This document shows, one piece after another, positions 23,301-30,313 of a DNA stretch of 34,810 nucleotides. The position numbers and the translations under genes were made by a program. Position 1 is the stretch's first letter, and each line of letters begins with the position of its first letter. Below the pieces are notes generated by a model. It had not been told where the DNA came from, ran no database searches, and was given only the letters and a program-made list of their open reading frames with translations. The DNA is from an uncultured Oscillibacter sp. GTDB taxonomy: Bacteria; Bacillota; Clostridia; Oscillospirales; Oscillospiraceae. The stretch spans positions 1 to 34,810 of the forward strand of contig CAJUTB010000026.1 of the NCBI GenBank assembly GCA_910589315.1, given 5' to 3'.

Positions 23301-23503
23301 AGATGATGAGCGATATGGGCATTACAATGATTGCCGGTATGGTGATTTCCACGGTAATCACGCTGGTTTTCACGCCGGTGTATTACTCCGTGATCGACAA
23401 TCTCTCCCACATCTTCCGCCGGTCCGGGAAAAACGGCAAAAAGCCCCGGAAATCCCAAAAAACCGAAGAAGCGAAGCCGGAGGAAACCCCGGCTCCGGTG
23501 TAA
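20390..23503 (+). CDS. RND efflux permease (AcrB/HAE-type)
   Basis: This 1037-residue transporter has the two-fold RND plan: one helix, a large extracytoplasmic loop, six helices, then the same again. Family marks include DIEELVTRPLESAIMSVPGVDEISS, LGGIAMGVGMIVDNSIVVLENI in helix 4 and MLAGTVVNSSIILIEYI in helix 10. In AcrB the proton relay uses Asp-Asp in helix 4 and a Lys in helix 10. Here the pair is D396-N397 and no Lys is present, as in the GIVVNN-type subclass, so coupling differs from AcrB. The first cysteine-free N-terminus (MKIAKACIEHKVATLL) is normal. It ends the operon and is followed by a terminator. The substrate is unknown, although the promoter type hints at induction by a metal or drug. 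Confidence 0.95.
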   Translation: MKIAKACIEHKVATLLASILVCVFGLMYATQLQMSLMPEMEMPMAVVACYYVGANPSDIEELVTRPLESAIMSVPGVDEISSTSSEGVTQIQITYVEGTDLDIAATKLREQFDRVTLPEDAMDPVIINMNLSELMPTAMIALMGDDLARLQSLAEDSVVPALERIDGVAQVSVMGGAEQQIAVELDATRASGFGLSTSYISQFLAGQNLIYPGGNLQNGSKKLTVSTDAKFQSVEDVSNMLLSLPAGGTVRLSEVASVTLENKDMEAIAKVGESPCVVLQVSKQSDANEAAVSEAILKRLERLQQENINVQYIIPYIASDYINQTVDSAYQNIIQGMLLAALVVLLFLRRGGATFTIIVSMPMCVLTVFVLMNAFDLTLNMMSLGGIAMGVGMIVDNSIVVLENIYRFSAEGHSRIDACVEGTKEVTSSVVASTLTTEAVFVPLALTEGMAGMMFRDFCLTIASLIFGSLVISLTLVPLLCYFTLNEERVQRRAEKLANRKPGPFQRLKAKLNGLYLKLLDFFVRHLAIGMLASAALVVGFGLTLVNTKMVLMPDMDQGQVSVNVSMPIGSGLDEAAQIADRVSAIVEANCPEMEDMFYLSQAESVTMLVNLVSRTERERTCFDIEADLRGKLQDIAGCEITVSASSMMSMGSGNDIAVQLSGDDYDTLSFLANDLISQISALPDAVNVDSSLSDQVPQVKVIMNREAAAQYGLTAAAVGSAVRSELTGSTATKVTINSQELDVVVRGSGAASESLDALRSMAVPSSFGGTVPLSSVAEVVIEQAPQTITRSNQTRQITITGDTVSGDAAAMTQSIWAILNNYTLPQGYSFETAGSYEDMMESFGDLLFALAVALLLVYFVLAVQFESFLMPVMVMLILPVAFTGSLFGLPLTGRDLSMLSLVSIIMLAGTVVNSSIILIEYIKVRRDKGEDRRTAILNACPLRVRPILMTTLTTILAMVPMALGIGETNEMMSDMGITMIAGMVISTVITLVFTPVYYSVIDNLSHIFRRSGKNGKKPRKSQKTEEAKPEETPAPV

Positions 23504-23511
23504 AAAGAAAG

Positions 23512-23540
23512 CGCGTCGTTCGAGAGAACGACGCGTTTTT
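23512..23540. terminator. Terminator of the RND operon
   Basis: CGCGTCGTTC, loop GAGA, GAACGACGCG form a 10-bp stem followed by TTTTT. It lies between convergent genes and is flanked by an A-rich run, so it may serve both. Confidence 0.9.
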
Positions 23541-23864
23541 CTATTTGCGTTCCAGAACCCACTGGATAAAATTTTCCACCAGGTCCAGCTGTTCGTCATT
23601 CATGGCCCGCAAGGGTTCCGCGACGTTTTTCCAGCGTTCGCGTTCCATCCGGGCCGTACCGACTAAAAATTCATCCGGCGTCGTGCCTAAAGCCAGTGCC
23701 AGACGCATAATAACTTCTGTGGATGGGATGGAGACGGCGCGTTCAATGTTGGAGAGATAGTGTTCGCTGATATCTGCCGCTTCAGCAATTTTCATTTGAG
23801 TCAAGTTCTGTTTCTTTCTGCATCGGCGGATTCTGACTCCGATCATTTTATAATCCAGCCCCAT
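23541..23864 (-). CDS. XRE-family HTH transcriptional regulator (paralogue 2)
   Basis: This 107-residue protein is a close paralogue of the regulator at 8545-8871, roughly 60% identical by eye. A 19-residue identical stretch begins SNIERAVSIPSTEV, and both share DEFLVGT and WKNV. The HTH (about 8-62) is intact. It differs mostly in the first helices (RIRRCRKKQNLTQMKIAEAADIS). Start: ATG with GGAGGGG 6 bases upstream; an earlier in-frame TTG lies inside that site. It diverges from a strong promoter and a small gene at 24007, as its paralogue does. Confidence 0.9.
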   Translation of the reverse strand: MGLDYKMIGVRIRRCRKKQNLTQMKIAEAADISEHYLSNIERAVSIPSTEVIMRLALALGTTPDEFLVGTARMERERWKNVAEPLRAMNDEQLDLVENFIQWVLERK

Positions 23865-23947
23865 ACAAAACCCCTCCAAATACTTGATAGGGATATCATA
23901 TCCATATTCAACTGGGAAAAAGAATGACCGGATAGTTTATTTTGACC

Positions 23948-23976
23948 TTGACAGATCATGAAATAACATTTATAGT
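23948..23976 (+). promoter_or_regulatory. Strong sigma-A promoter of the small gene
   Basis: TTGACA (23948-23953), exactly 17 bp, TATAGT (23971-23976). It is divergent from the second XRE regulator. Confidence 0.85.
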
Positions 23977-24006
23977 TGGAAGTAATTTCAAAAGGAGGAA
24001 ATTATT

Positions 24007-24171
24007 ATGTATCAAAAAATGTATACCGTGTTGTGCAATGCCGTTACCTGCGCCGTGGAAAATCTTCGGGAATATGAGGTTGGAAAGGCTCTTGAAGTGC
24101 TGATGAAGGCACAGCGGGAAACCGAAGAAATTTACATTTCCTCCGGCGGGGACGAAACCCCGGAGGCGTAA
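24007..24171 (+). CDS. Small 54-residue helical protein, unrecognised
   Basis: This frame has an excellent ribosome site (AAAGGAGG, 8 bases upstream) and a strong promoter 30 bases earlier, so it is very likely translated. The protein is a helix pair: MYTVLCNAVTCAVENLREYEVGKALEVLMKAQRETEEIYI, then an acidic, Gly-rich tail. The spacing of Leu/Val and Glu suggests an oligomer or a binding partner, and small proteins of this shape occur widely in Clostridia, but no function is known to me. It may be the target or the anti-repressor partner of the divergent XRE regulator. Confidence 0.75.
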   Translation: MYQKMYTVLCNAVTCAVENLREYEVGKALEVLMKAQRETEEIYISSGGDETPEA

Positions 24172-24199
24172 AAGAAACGTAAAGAAATACCGCACTGCC

Positions 24200-24229
24200 T
24201 TGCATAAGCTGGACTTTTTATGCTAAAAT
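24200..24229 (+). promoter_or_regulatory. Putative promoter of the DUF1538 gene
   Basis: TTGCAT (24200-24205), 18-bp spacer, TAAAAT (24224-24229), 28 bp before the GTG start. Confidence 0.5.
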
Positions 24230-24257
24230 TGTTTCAAGATTTGCAGGGGGTGAAAGC

Positions 24258-25793
24258 GTGAACATCAGGCGCTGGAGGGATAATGTGGGCCGGACGAAAA
24301 CCGTCCTGGGAGAGAAGGTGCGGGAGGCATTGGCCTCCGTCCTGCCCATTACCGCCATTGTCCTGGTGTTATGCTTTACCCTGGCCCCGGTGCCGGTGGA
24401 TATTCTGCTGGCATTTCTGGTGGGAGCGGTGCTGCTGATTGTGGGCATGGGGTTTTTCACCCTGGGCGCAGAGGCCGCCATGACCCCGATTGGCGAACAG
24501 GTCGGCTCGAAGATGGCCAGTTCCCGAAAACTGTGGGTCGTAGTCGTGCTGAGTTTTTTGATCGGCGTGGTGGTCACGATTTCCGAGCCGGATTTACAGG
24601 TTTTGGCGAATCAGGTGCCCGGCATCCCGAATATGCTGCTGATCGGCGCGGTGGCGGCGGGCGTCGGGGTGTTTCTGGTGGTGGCCCTGCTGCGGATTTT
24701 GTTCCAGGTTCCCTTGCAATGGCTGATTATCGGCTCGTATCTGGTCGTATTTATTCTGGCGGCCTTTTTTGTTCCGAAGGATTTCCTAACCGTGGCCTTT
24801 GACTCCGGCGGCGTCACCACGGGCCCGATGACGGTGCCGTTTATCATGGCGTTGGGCCTTGGTGTGTCCTCCATCCGCAGTGACGAAAACGCCGCGCAGG
24901 ACAGTTTCGGTCTGGTGGCTCTCTGCTCGGTTGGCCCGATTCTCGCCGTGCTGATTCTGGCGATGTGCTTTCCTGCGTCCGGCTCCTATACGCCGTCGGC
25001 CATGCCGGAGGCGGCGGACAGCCGTGCGTTAAGCGGTTTGTTTCTGGCGGCTTTTCCGGAGTACGCAAAGGAGGTTTTTCTCTGCCTGTTTCCGATTGCG
25101 GCTTTTTTTGCAGCCTTTCAGGTTCTGGCCCTGCGGCTAAATTTCAAAAAGGTCTTGAAAATCGTGGTCGGTATTTTGTATACTTATATAGGACTTGCCG
25201 TTTTTCTCACCGGCGTGAATGTGGGCTTTCTCCCGGCGGGTACCTATCTGGGCCGTCAGATTGCGGCTTTGCCCTACGCCTGGATTCTGGCCCCGATCGG
25301 TATGCTGATGGGCTGGTTTATCGTCCAGGCAGAGCCTGCGGTCCATGTGCTGAACCGGCAGGTAGAGGAGATCACCTCCGGGGCGATTTCAGGGCAAGCG
25401 ATGAGCGCGAGCCTGTCCGCGGGCGTGGCAATTTCCATCGGGCTCGCCATGGTGCGGGTGCTAACGGGGATATCCATTTTCTGGTTTCTGGTGCCGGGCT
25501 ATCTGGCGGCGGTGACGCTCTCCTTCTTCGTGCCGAAGATTTTCACGTCTATCGCCTTCGACTCCGGCGGCGTAGCCTCCGGCCCGATGACGGCCACCTT
25601 TCTCTTGCCGTTTGCCATGGGCGCGTGCGAGGCTCTGGGCGGAAACATTGTGACGGATGCCTTCGGGGTGGTGTCTATGGTTGCCATGACGCCGCTGCTG
25701 ACGATTCAGCTGCTGGGCCTGTTGTACCAGTGGAAGCTGAAGCGCGCGGAGACGCCGGAGGAAATTCCCGACGACGAAATTATTGAGCTGTAA
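24258..25793 (+). CDS. DUF1538 membrane transport protein
   Basis: This 511-residue, very hydrophobic protein has many membrane helices and two copies of a DUF1538 unit. The tell-tale repeat is VPKDFLTVAFDSGGVTTGPMTVPF (about residues 173-196) and VPKIFTSIAFDSGGVASGPMTATF (second half), so one protein carries both halves. Members in Halomonas were reported to act as a Na+(K+)/H+ antiporter (UmpAB, two separate subunits); transport of a cation here is inferred. Start: GTG with AGGGGGTG 5 bases upstream. A PII-like gene follows 150 bases later and is probably a regulator or partner. Confidence 0.88.
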   Translation: MNIRRWRDNVGRTKTVLGEKVREALASVLPITAIVLVLCFTLAPVPVDILLAFLVGAVLLIVGMGFFTLGAEAAMTPIGEQVGSKMASSRKLWVVVVLSFLIGVVVTISEPDLQVLANQVPGIPNMLLIGAVAAGVGVFLVVALLRILFQVPLQWLIIGSYLVVFILAAFFVPKDFLTVAFDSGGVTTGPMTVPFIMALGLGVSSIRSDENAAQDSFGLVALCSVGPILAVLILAMCFPASGSYTPSAMPEAADSRALSGLFLAAFPEYAKEVFLCLFPIAAFFAAFQVLALRLNFKKVLKIVVGILYTYIGLAVFLTGVNVGFLPAGTYLGRQIAALPYAWILAPIGMLMGWFIVQAEPAVHVLNRQVEEITSGAISGQAMSASLSAGVAISIGLAMVRVLTGISIFWFLVPGYLAAVTLSFFVPKIFTSIAFDSGGVASGPMTATFLLPFAMGACEALGGNIVTDAFGVVSMVAMTPLLTIQLLGLLYQWKLKRAETPEEIPDDEIIEL

Positions 25794-25800
25794 GGGCGAA

Positions 25801-25853
25801 AAACAGGGCGGGTTTTCAACCGCACTCTGTTCAAGAACCGCCCTGCGGACCGG
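25801..25853 (+). other. Structured leader before the PII-like gene
   Basis: CAGGGCGGgTT (25805 onward) can pair with AACCGCCCTG near 25844, forming a long-loop stem, and further GC-rich complementary runs follow up to about 25890. No T-run follows, so it is a pause or regulatory hairpin rather than a clear terminator. Confidence 0.35.
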
Positions 25854-25943
25854 CGGCCCGGCCGCGGAAGCGGCTGAAAGTCAGGTCCCGCAAGCCGCTG
25901 GAATTTGGGCTGTCTGCGTTTATTAAATCAGGAGGAAAGCGAT

Positions 25944-26615
25944 ATGGGCGGAGCCGTTCTCATGATAACCATTACGGACCGCAGCCGTGGAAAAGAGTTT
26001 GCGGGCTGGTTTCAAAGCCAGGGGATTCCGCTGATTCTGGCCGCGCTGGGCCGCGGCACGGCCTCGACGGAGGTTTTGGACTTCCTGGGCCTGGAGGCCA
26101 CGGAAAAGGTGGTTTTGATGCTGGTCGCGCCCCGTTCCCCCAGTCTGGTGCGGAGGGCGGAACGGGAATTGTGGTTAGACGTGCCGGGCCGGGGAATTTT
26201 AATGACGGTACCGGTGTCCGCCATCGGAGGCGCGAAAACGAGAGATTACCTGCTGCGTCAGGAGGCGGAGGAAGTCATGGAAAAGGCAGTCACACACGAA
26301 TTGATTGTGGTGATCACAAACCGCGGGCACACGGACCGGGTGATGGACGCCGCGCGTTCGGCGGGAGCCGCCGGAGGCACCACCATTCACGCCAAGGGCA
26401 CGGGGACGGAGCTGGCGAAAAAATTCTTCGGCGTGTCCATCGCGGCGGAAAAGGAAATGGTGTTTATTCTGACCCGCGCGGCGGACCGCAGCCCGATTAT
26501 GAAAGCGGTTATGGCCCAGGCCGGGATGCAGACGGAGGCGCAGTCGGTGGTATTCTCCCTGCCGGTGAGCGACATCGCGGGCCTGCGGCGGCTGGATTTG
26601 GAGAATGAAGCCTGA
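25944..26615 (+). CDS. Tandem PII-like (GlnB-like) regulatory protein
   Basis: This 223-residue protein contains two PII-like modules of about 110 residues each. The first has LALGRGTASTEVLDFLGLEATEKVVLMLVAP; the second has HAKGTGTELAKKFFGVSIAAEKEMVFILTR. Each matches the PII pattern of a nucleotide-binding RGT/KGT turn followed by a beta strand. PII proteins sense ATP/ADP or small ligands and gate transporters. Gene order with DUF1538 suggests it controls that transporter. Start: ATG with AGGAGG 7 bases upstream. The uridylylated T-loop Tyr of GlnB is not evident, so modification is unlikely. Confidence 0.82.
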   Translation: MGGAVLMITITDRSRGKEFAGWFQSQGIPLILAALGRGTASTEVLDFLGLEATEKVVLMLVAPRSPSLVRRAERELWLDVPGRGILMTVPVSAIGGAKTRDYLLRQEAEEVMEKAVTHELIVVITNRGHTDRVMDAARSAGAAGGTTIHAKGTGTELAKKFFGVSIAAEKEMVFILTRAADRSPIMKAVMAQAGMQTEAQSVVFSLPVSDIAGLRRLDLENEA

Positions 26616-26621
26616 CGGATG

Positions 26622-26653
26622 CGGGGCGGCCGCCAGCCGCCCCCGTATTTTTA
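26622..26653 (+). terminator. Terminator after the PII-like gene
   Basis: CGGGGCGGC and GCCGCCCCCG form a GC-rich stem with one bulged C, then TATTTTTATTT. Confidence 0.75.
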
Positions 26654-26654
26654 T

Positions 26655-26683
26655 TTGACGCGCTTTCCATTTCGGAGTATAAT
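26655..26683 (+). promoter_or_regulatory. Sigma-A promoter of the cytidylate-kinase-like gene
   Basis: TTGACG (26655-26660), exactly 17 bp, TATAAT (26678-26683), just after the terminator. Confidence 0.85.
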
Positions 26684-26709
26684 GGAGTAAACTGGAAGGA
26701 GGGATTTCT

Positions 26710-27357
26710 ATGAAAACCGTTTTGACCATTGGACGGCAGTTTGGCAGCGGGGGCAAGGAAGTCGGCATCCGGGTGGCCAAGGAGTTAGGGATTCCGTTTT
26801 ATGACAAGGAGCTTTTGCAGGAGGCGGCCAAAAAGAGCGGACTGTGCGAAAAGATCATCGACCATTTTGACGAACGGCCCAAGAGCCTTTTATATTCGAT
26901 TGCCATGGATTCGTATATGTTTGCACTGCCGGGCACCGGCGCGGGCGAATCCCTGGAACAGCAAGTGTATCTGGCAACGTTCAATACCATCCGGCAGATT
27001 GCGGAGCGGGGTCCTTGCGTGATGATCGGACGCTGTGCGGATTACGCCCTGGCGGACAACCCGAATCATCTGAGCATTTTCATTCACGCTCCCTTGGACG
27101 ACCGGATTCAGCGGGTGGCAAAGCGGCAGAACCTGCCGCCGGATAAGGCCAGGGCCTTGATTACCAAAACGGATAAACGCCGGGCGTCGTATTACGAATA
27201 TTACTCCTCGCAGCGTTGGGGCGCGGTGGAGAGCTATGATTTCTGCCTGAACAGCAGCTATCTTGGCCTCGGCGGCACGGTGGAGCTTGTCCGCGCCATC
27301 ATCGACCATAAGGAACACCCCGTCCCCAGCCCGACGGAAATCGATCCCACCGTGTAA
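26710..27357 (+). CDS. Cytidylate kinase-like family protein
   Basis: This 215-residue protein starts with a P-loop-like GRQFGSGGKEVGIRVAKELGIPFYDKELL, typical of the cytidylate-kinase-like family. Members have the kinase fold but an altered substrate region. The middle segment CVMIGRCADYAL and the basic LDDRIQRVAKRQ fit. Such proteins may phosphorylate another small substrate; activity as CMP kinase is unproven. Start: ATG with GGAAGGAGG upstream. It has its own promoter and terminator and is not near other nucleotide genes. Confidence 0.9.
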   Translation: MKTVLTIGRQFGSGGKEVGIRVAKELGIPFYDKELLQEAAKKSGLCEKIIDHFDERPKSLLYSIAMDSYMFALPGTGAGESLEQQVYLATFNTIRQIAERGPCVMIGRCADYALADNPNHLSIFIHAPLDDRIQRVAKRQNLPPDKARALITKTDKRRASYYEYYSSQRWGAVESYDFCLNSSYLGLGGTVELVRAIIDHKEHPVPSPTEIDPTV

Positions 27358-27377
27358 TTTGCGGCAAAGAAAAAAGT

Positions 27378-27404
27378 CCCCGTTTTTCGAGAAGAAAAAC
27401 GGGG
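27378..27404. terminator. Terminator between the kinase-like gene and the DUF3169 gene
   Basis: CCCCGTTTTTC, loop GAGAA, GAAAAACGGGG form an 11-bp stem, followed by TCTCTTTCT. Confidence 0.8.
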
Positions 27405-27432
27405 TCTCTTTCTGCCCGCAGACGCCGGAAGG

Positions 27433-28200
27433 TCAGCACCGCCAGCCGGGGCCGCCGGTCGTTCTGGAAAGACGGGTACACTCCATGGTATAACTGATCT
27501 GCAACACCGCGGCAATCAGTACCACCACAAACAACGGCATGATTCCAAACCCGAACGCCATATTCATAACCAGCAGTGCGGCCCAAATAAAGATGCACGC
27601 CCTGGAGGTCAGGGAGTAGGCGTGAAAGGCCGCCTGTCCGATTTGCTGCCGTTCCGCCTCGTCGCAGCTTGCGAGCCATTTTTTCTGGAACTTCGTGTCG
27701 TATACGCTGCCCTTTTTCTCCGGGTTCATCTGCCGCGTCAGATCGACGGCTTTCTGCTGTGCGAAAATCGCCAGTCCAGCGGAGATCAGAAACGCCGCCA
27801 CGTGATACAGCATCCCCGGCAGTTCATAGCAGACCGCCGCGGAGAAAAAGAACAGGTCCAGCAGTATCTGGACGGCACTCAGCAGCAATACCCAATTCAG
27901 CCGCCGGTCCGCAGTTTCCGCAACGTCGTCCTCGTCGCCGCCGTTCCAGGCCGCGCAGCAGCGTTTTGCAGAACGATAGAGGAGAAAATTGCTTCCCATC
28001 GTTACAGCGGTGGCGGCGGGAATTGCCCAGGGCGTCACGATTTGAAGGATACGGGCTGCTTGTGCAACGACGGCGGAACCCAAGCCGAGCCTGTCGCCAA
28101 GGCCCACGAAAAATCCGATGAAGCCTCCCACAAGCCCTGCAATGAGAAGCGTCAGAAAAAATTTGGGCAGCGCTTTGCGGTTTTCGCTCTTTTCATTCAT
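27433..28200 (-). CDS. DUF3169 family membrane protein
   Basis: This 255-residue protein has about six membrane segments and the DUF3169 core FQKKWLASCDEAERQQIGQAAFHAY (about residues 167-191). It overlaps the upstream XRE gene by 8 bases. An XRE regulator directly followed by a small multispanning protein of this type is a common Firmicutes pair. The molecular function is unknown. Because the regulator is cotranscribed, the membrane protein may sense a state and affect the regulator, or be its main target. Confidence 0.85.
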   Translation of the reverse strand: MNEKSENRKALPKFFLTLLIAGLVGGFIGFFVGLGDRLGLGSAVVAQAARILQIVTPWAIPAATAVTMGSNFLLYRSAKRCCAAWNGGDEDDVAETADRRLNWVLLLSAVQILLDLFFFSAAVCYELPGMLYHVAAFLISAGLAIFAQQKAVDLTRQMNPEKKGSVYDTKFQKKWLASCDEAERQQIGQAAFHAYSLTSRACIFIWAALLVMNMAFGFGIMPLFVVVLIAAVLQISYTMECTRLSRTTGGPGWRC

Positions 28201-28408
28201 GATCGTTTTCCTCCTGATACGTAAAAATGTCCTCGACCTGCACGGCGCAGATCGCCGCCAGCTTCAAAGCCAGCGTAACCGAAGGGGAATAATCGCCCCG
28301 TTCAATTTGACTGATGGTCTGCCGGGACACTCCCGCCAGACGCCCCAGCTCCTGCTGGTTCACGCCCAGACGCGCCCGGTGTTCCTTCAGCCGGTTATAC
28401 AACGGCAT
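28193..28408 (-). CDS. Short XRE-family HTH regulator of the DUF3169 operon
   Basis: This 71-residue protein is little more than a Cro/C1 HTH: RLKEHRARLGVNQQELGRLAGVSRQTISQIERGDYSPSVTLALKLAAICAVQVEDIF. It belongs to the short YozG-like group. Start: ATG with AGGAGG 7 bases upstream; the longer open frame upstream has no ribosome site and runs through the operators. Three TGACAA-N6-TTGTCA-like sites lie in its promoter, so it is probably autoregulated. Confidence 0.92.
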   Translation of the reverse strand: MPLYNRLKEHRARLGVNQQELGRLAGVSRQTISQIERGDYSPSVTLALKLAAICAVQVEDIFTYQEENDHE

Positions 28409-28425
28409 TCCATCGCCTCCTATCC

Positions 28426-28497
28426 TGACAAATATACCCGTCAATCTGACAAATATTCTTGTCATATACAGCATAGCGCTGACAAGGAAACTTGTCA
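28426..28497 (-). promoter_or_regulatory. Three helically phased operators upstream of the XRE-DUF3169 operon
   Basis: Sites are TGACAA-ATATAC-CCGTCA (28426-28443, one half degenerate), TGACAA-ATATTC-TTGTCA (28447-28464) and TGACAA-GGAAAC-TTGTCA (28480-28497). The last two are perfect 6-bp dyads. Starts are 21 and 33 bp apart, close to two and three helical turns, so all three face the same side. The third overlaps the -35. Confidence 0.85.
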
Positions 28498-28498
28498 A
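28470..28498 (-). promoter_or_regulatory. Sigma-A promoter of the XRE-DUF3169 operon
   Basis: On the minus strand TTGACA (28493-28498), 17-bp spacer, TATGCT (28470-28475). The -35 is inside the third operator. Confidence 0.8.
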
Positions 28499-28601
28499 GT
28501 GCTTTTTTCGTCCGCTGCGGTTATCTGGGGATTTGCCTCGGTCCCCGCGCTGGATTCCTGGTTCACCGGTTATTTTGAACGCAAAAACCAAGCTGCATAA
28601 G

Positions 28602-28636
28602 AAAACGTCCTCCGAGCGGTCTCGGAGGACGTTTTT
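28602..28636 (-). terminator. Terminator of the AI-2E-type permease gene
   Basis: AAAACGTCCTCCGAG, loop CGGT, CTCGGAGGACGTTTT form a 15-bp stem. T-runs follow in both directions; the minus-strand gene ends 7 bases upstream. Confidence 0.93.
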
Positions 28637-28642
28637 TCCATG

Positions 28643-29791
28643 CTACATAGGGTCCCGCCACTTTCCCGGCGGAACGCCCCGCTTGCGCAGGCGGGTTTTG
28701 ATGAAGTCCCGGAACAGGGCGTACAGCACGGAGCAGAGCGGAATGAAAAAGATCATGCCGCTAATGCCCATCAGACTCCCGCCCAGCGTCACCGCCGCCA
28801 GGACCCAGATCGACGGCAGGCCCACCGACGAGCCGACCACATGGGGATAGATAAAATTCCCCTCAATCTGCTGAATCACAATAAACAGTACGATAAACCA
28901 CAATGCCCGCCAGGGATCTGTGACGGCGATCAGCAGCGCGCCCACCGCACAGCCGATGAAGGCTCCCACCACAGGAATCAACGCCGTCAGGGAAATCAGC
29001 ACGCCCACTAAAAGCGCGTAGGGCATTCGGAACAGCGTCATAGCCACGACGAACAGCGTACCCAAAATCACGGCCTCCAGGCACTGGCCGGAGAGAAAGC
29101 TCCCGAAGGTCCGGTTTGCCAGCCGCAGGACTTCCAGGGTTTTGTCCGCCCACCGTTCCGGAAGAAGGGCGTAACACACCTGCCGTCCCTGCCGGGCCAG
29201 CTTCTCCTTTTGCAGCAGAATGTAAAAGGAAAAAATCAGCCCGATCACAAAGATACTCACGCCGCTCACCACGCCGCCGATCAGCCCGCCGCCGGAGGAG
29301 AGCAGACGGCTCCCAAAGTCCTGGGCTATGGCCATTGCCCGGCGGGACAGCGTGTTCCAATCAATGTCCAGTTGGAAATTGTCCGCCAGGGTCTCCAGCT
29401 GCGGCAGCAGGGCCTCCAGCTTCTCCAGCTGCGTTTGGAGGCGTTGAACCGCCGCGGGAATTTGATGTCCGATGGACCCCACCGCCTCTCCGATTCCGGG
29501 GCCGATGACGCAGAACGCCAGCGTTAAAACGCCAATCATGGCCGCCAGCGTCAAAAGCAGCGACAGGGGCCGCCGCGCCTTTTTCCGGGCGGGCAGATGC
29601 CGCTCAATGGCCGTCATGGGCACATTCAGCACAAAGGCAATGGCCCCGCCCACCAGAAACGGCCCTAAAATCCCCAGCAGCCGCATCAAAACGCCAAGAA
29701 CAGCCGTCAGTTTTTGCAGTACGCAGTAAAACAGCACGCCGCCGCAGACCACGGCCAGACGCTGCTTGATTTGCTCTCGATTCCAGTCCAT
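28643..29791 (-). CDS. AI-2E family transporter
   Basis: This 382-residue protein matches the AI-2E/UPF0118 permease family: about seven or eight membrane helices, with a long helical extracytoplasmic region in the middle (about 105-165; QLEKLEALLPQLETLADNFQL). The family signature GFVVIQQIEGNFIYPHVVG-like segment is visible as IVIQQIEGNFIYPHVVGSSVGLP. Despite the name, members export or import varied solutes or Na+; substrate is unknown. The start is 1 base after the stop of the gamma-carbonic-anhydrase gene, so the two are one operon. Confidence 0.92.
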   Translation of the reverse strand: MDWNREQIKQRLAVVCGGVLFYCVLQKLTAVLGVLMRLLGILGPFLVGGAIAFVLNVPMTAIERHLPARKKARRPLSLLLTLAAMIGVLTLAFCVIGPGIGEAVGSIGHQIPAAVQRLQTQLEKLEALLPQLETLADNFQLDIDWNTLSRRAMAIAQDFGSRLLSSGGGLIGGVVSGVSIFVIGLIFSFYILLQKEKLARQGRQVCYALLPERWADKTLEVLRLANRTFGSFLSGQCLEAVILGTLFVVAMTLFRMPYALLVGVLISLTALIPVVGAFIGCAVGALLIAVTDPWRALWFIVLFIVIQQIEGNFIYPHVVGSSVGLPSIWVLAAVTLGGSLMGISGMIFFIPLCSVLYALFRDFIKTRLRKRGVPPGKWRDPM

Positions 29792-29792
29792 A

Positions 29793-30275
29793 TCATCCCC
29801 GGCGGTATTCCTCCGCCGTTTTCCGGTAGCCTTCCGCGCTTCTCCGGATACCCTCGATTTCCTCCGCCGTCAGGGGCCGCGCCACTTTGGCCGGGCTTCC
29901 CAGAATCATAGACCCGGCGGGGGCGTCCAGCTTTCCCGTCACCAGTGCGCCTGCGCCAATGATGCAGTCGTCCCCGATTTTCGCGCCGTTGAGGACAATG
30001 GCCCCCATGCCAACCAGTACGTTATTGCCGACGGTGCAGCCGTGTACAATCGCGCCGTGGCCGATGGTGCAGCCCGCGCCGATATGGGTCTCCTCGTGCA
30101 AAACCGCGCCGTCCTGCACGTTGGTGCCGGCCCCGACGAAGATCGCGCCGTCATCGCCGCGGATAACGGCGTTATACCAGACGCTGACGCCTTTTTCCAG
30201 CGTCACATCTCCGCAGACCTTGGCCCCCTCGCAAATGAGGACATCCGCATCCGTTTCTCTCAATTGGTATGCCAT
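29793..30275 (-). CDS. Gamma carbonic anhydrase family protein
   Basis: This 160-residue left-handed beta-helix protein has hexapeptide repeats throughout (GAIFVGAGTNVQDGAVLHE, IGAGCTIGHGAIVHG, IGDDCIIGAGALV). The His ligands expected for zinc are in VLHEETH and GHGAIVH, and the C-terminal helix (TAEEIEGIRRSAEGYRKTAEEYRR) is usual. It fits the YrdA-like group, in which carbonic anhydrase activity is often weak or unproven. The start has GGAAAGGA 10 bases upstream. It heads an operon with the AI-2E permease. Confidence 0.9.
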   Translation of the reverse strand: MAYQLRETDADVLICEGAKVCGDVTLEKGVSVWYNAVIRGDDGAIFVGAGTNVQDGAVLHEETHIGAGCTIGHGAIVHGCTVGNNVLVGMGAIVLNGAKIGDDCIIGAGALVTGKLDAPAGSMILGSPAKVARPLTAEEIEGIRRSAEGYRKTAEEYRRG

Positions 30276-30313
30276 AGTATCCGATTCCTTTCCTTATGTG
30301 ATTGCCGGATGGA

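Noticed and set aside
22286..23599. Antisense 437-codon frame opposite the RND gene
   Set aside because: Arg/His/Gln-rich shadow of the permease; no motif.
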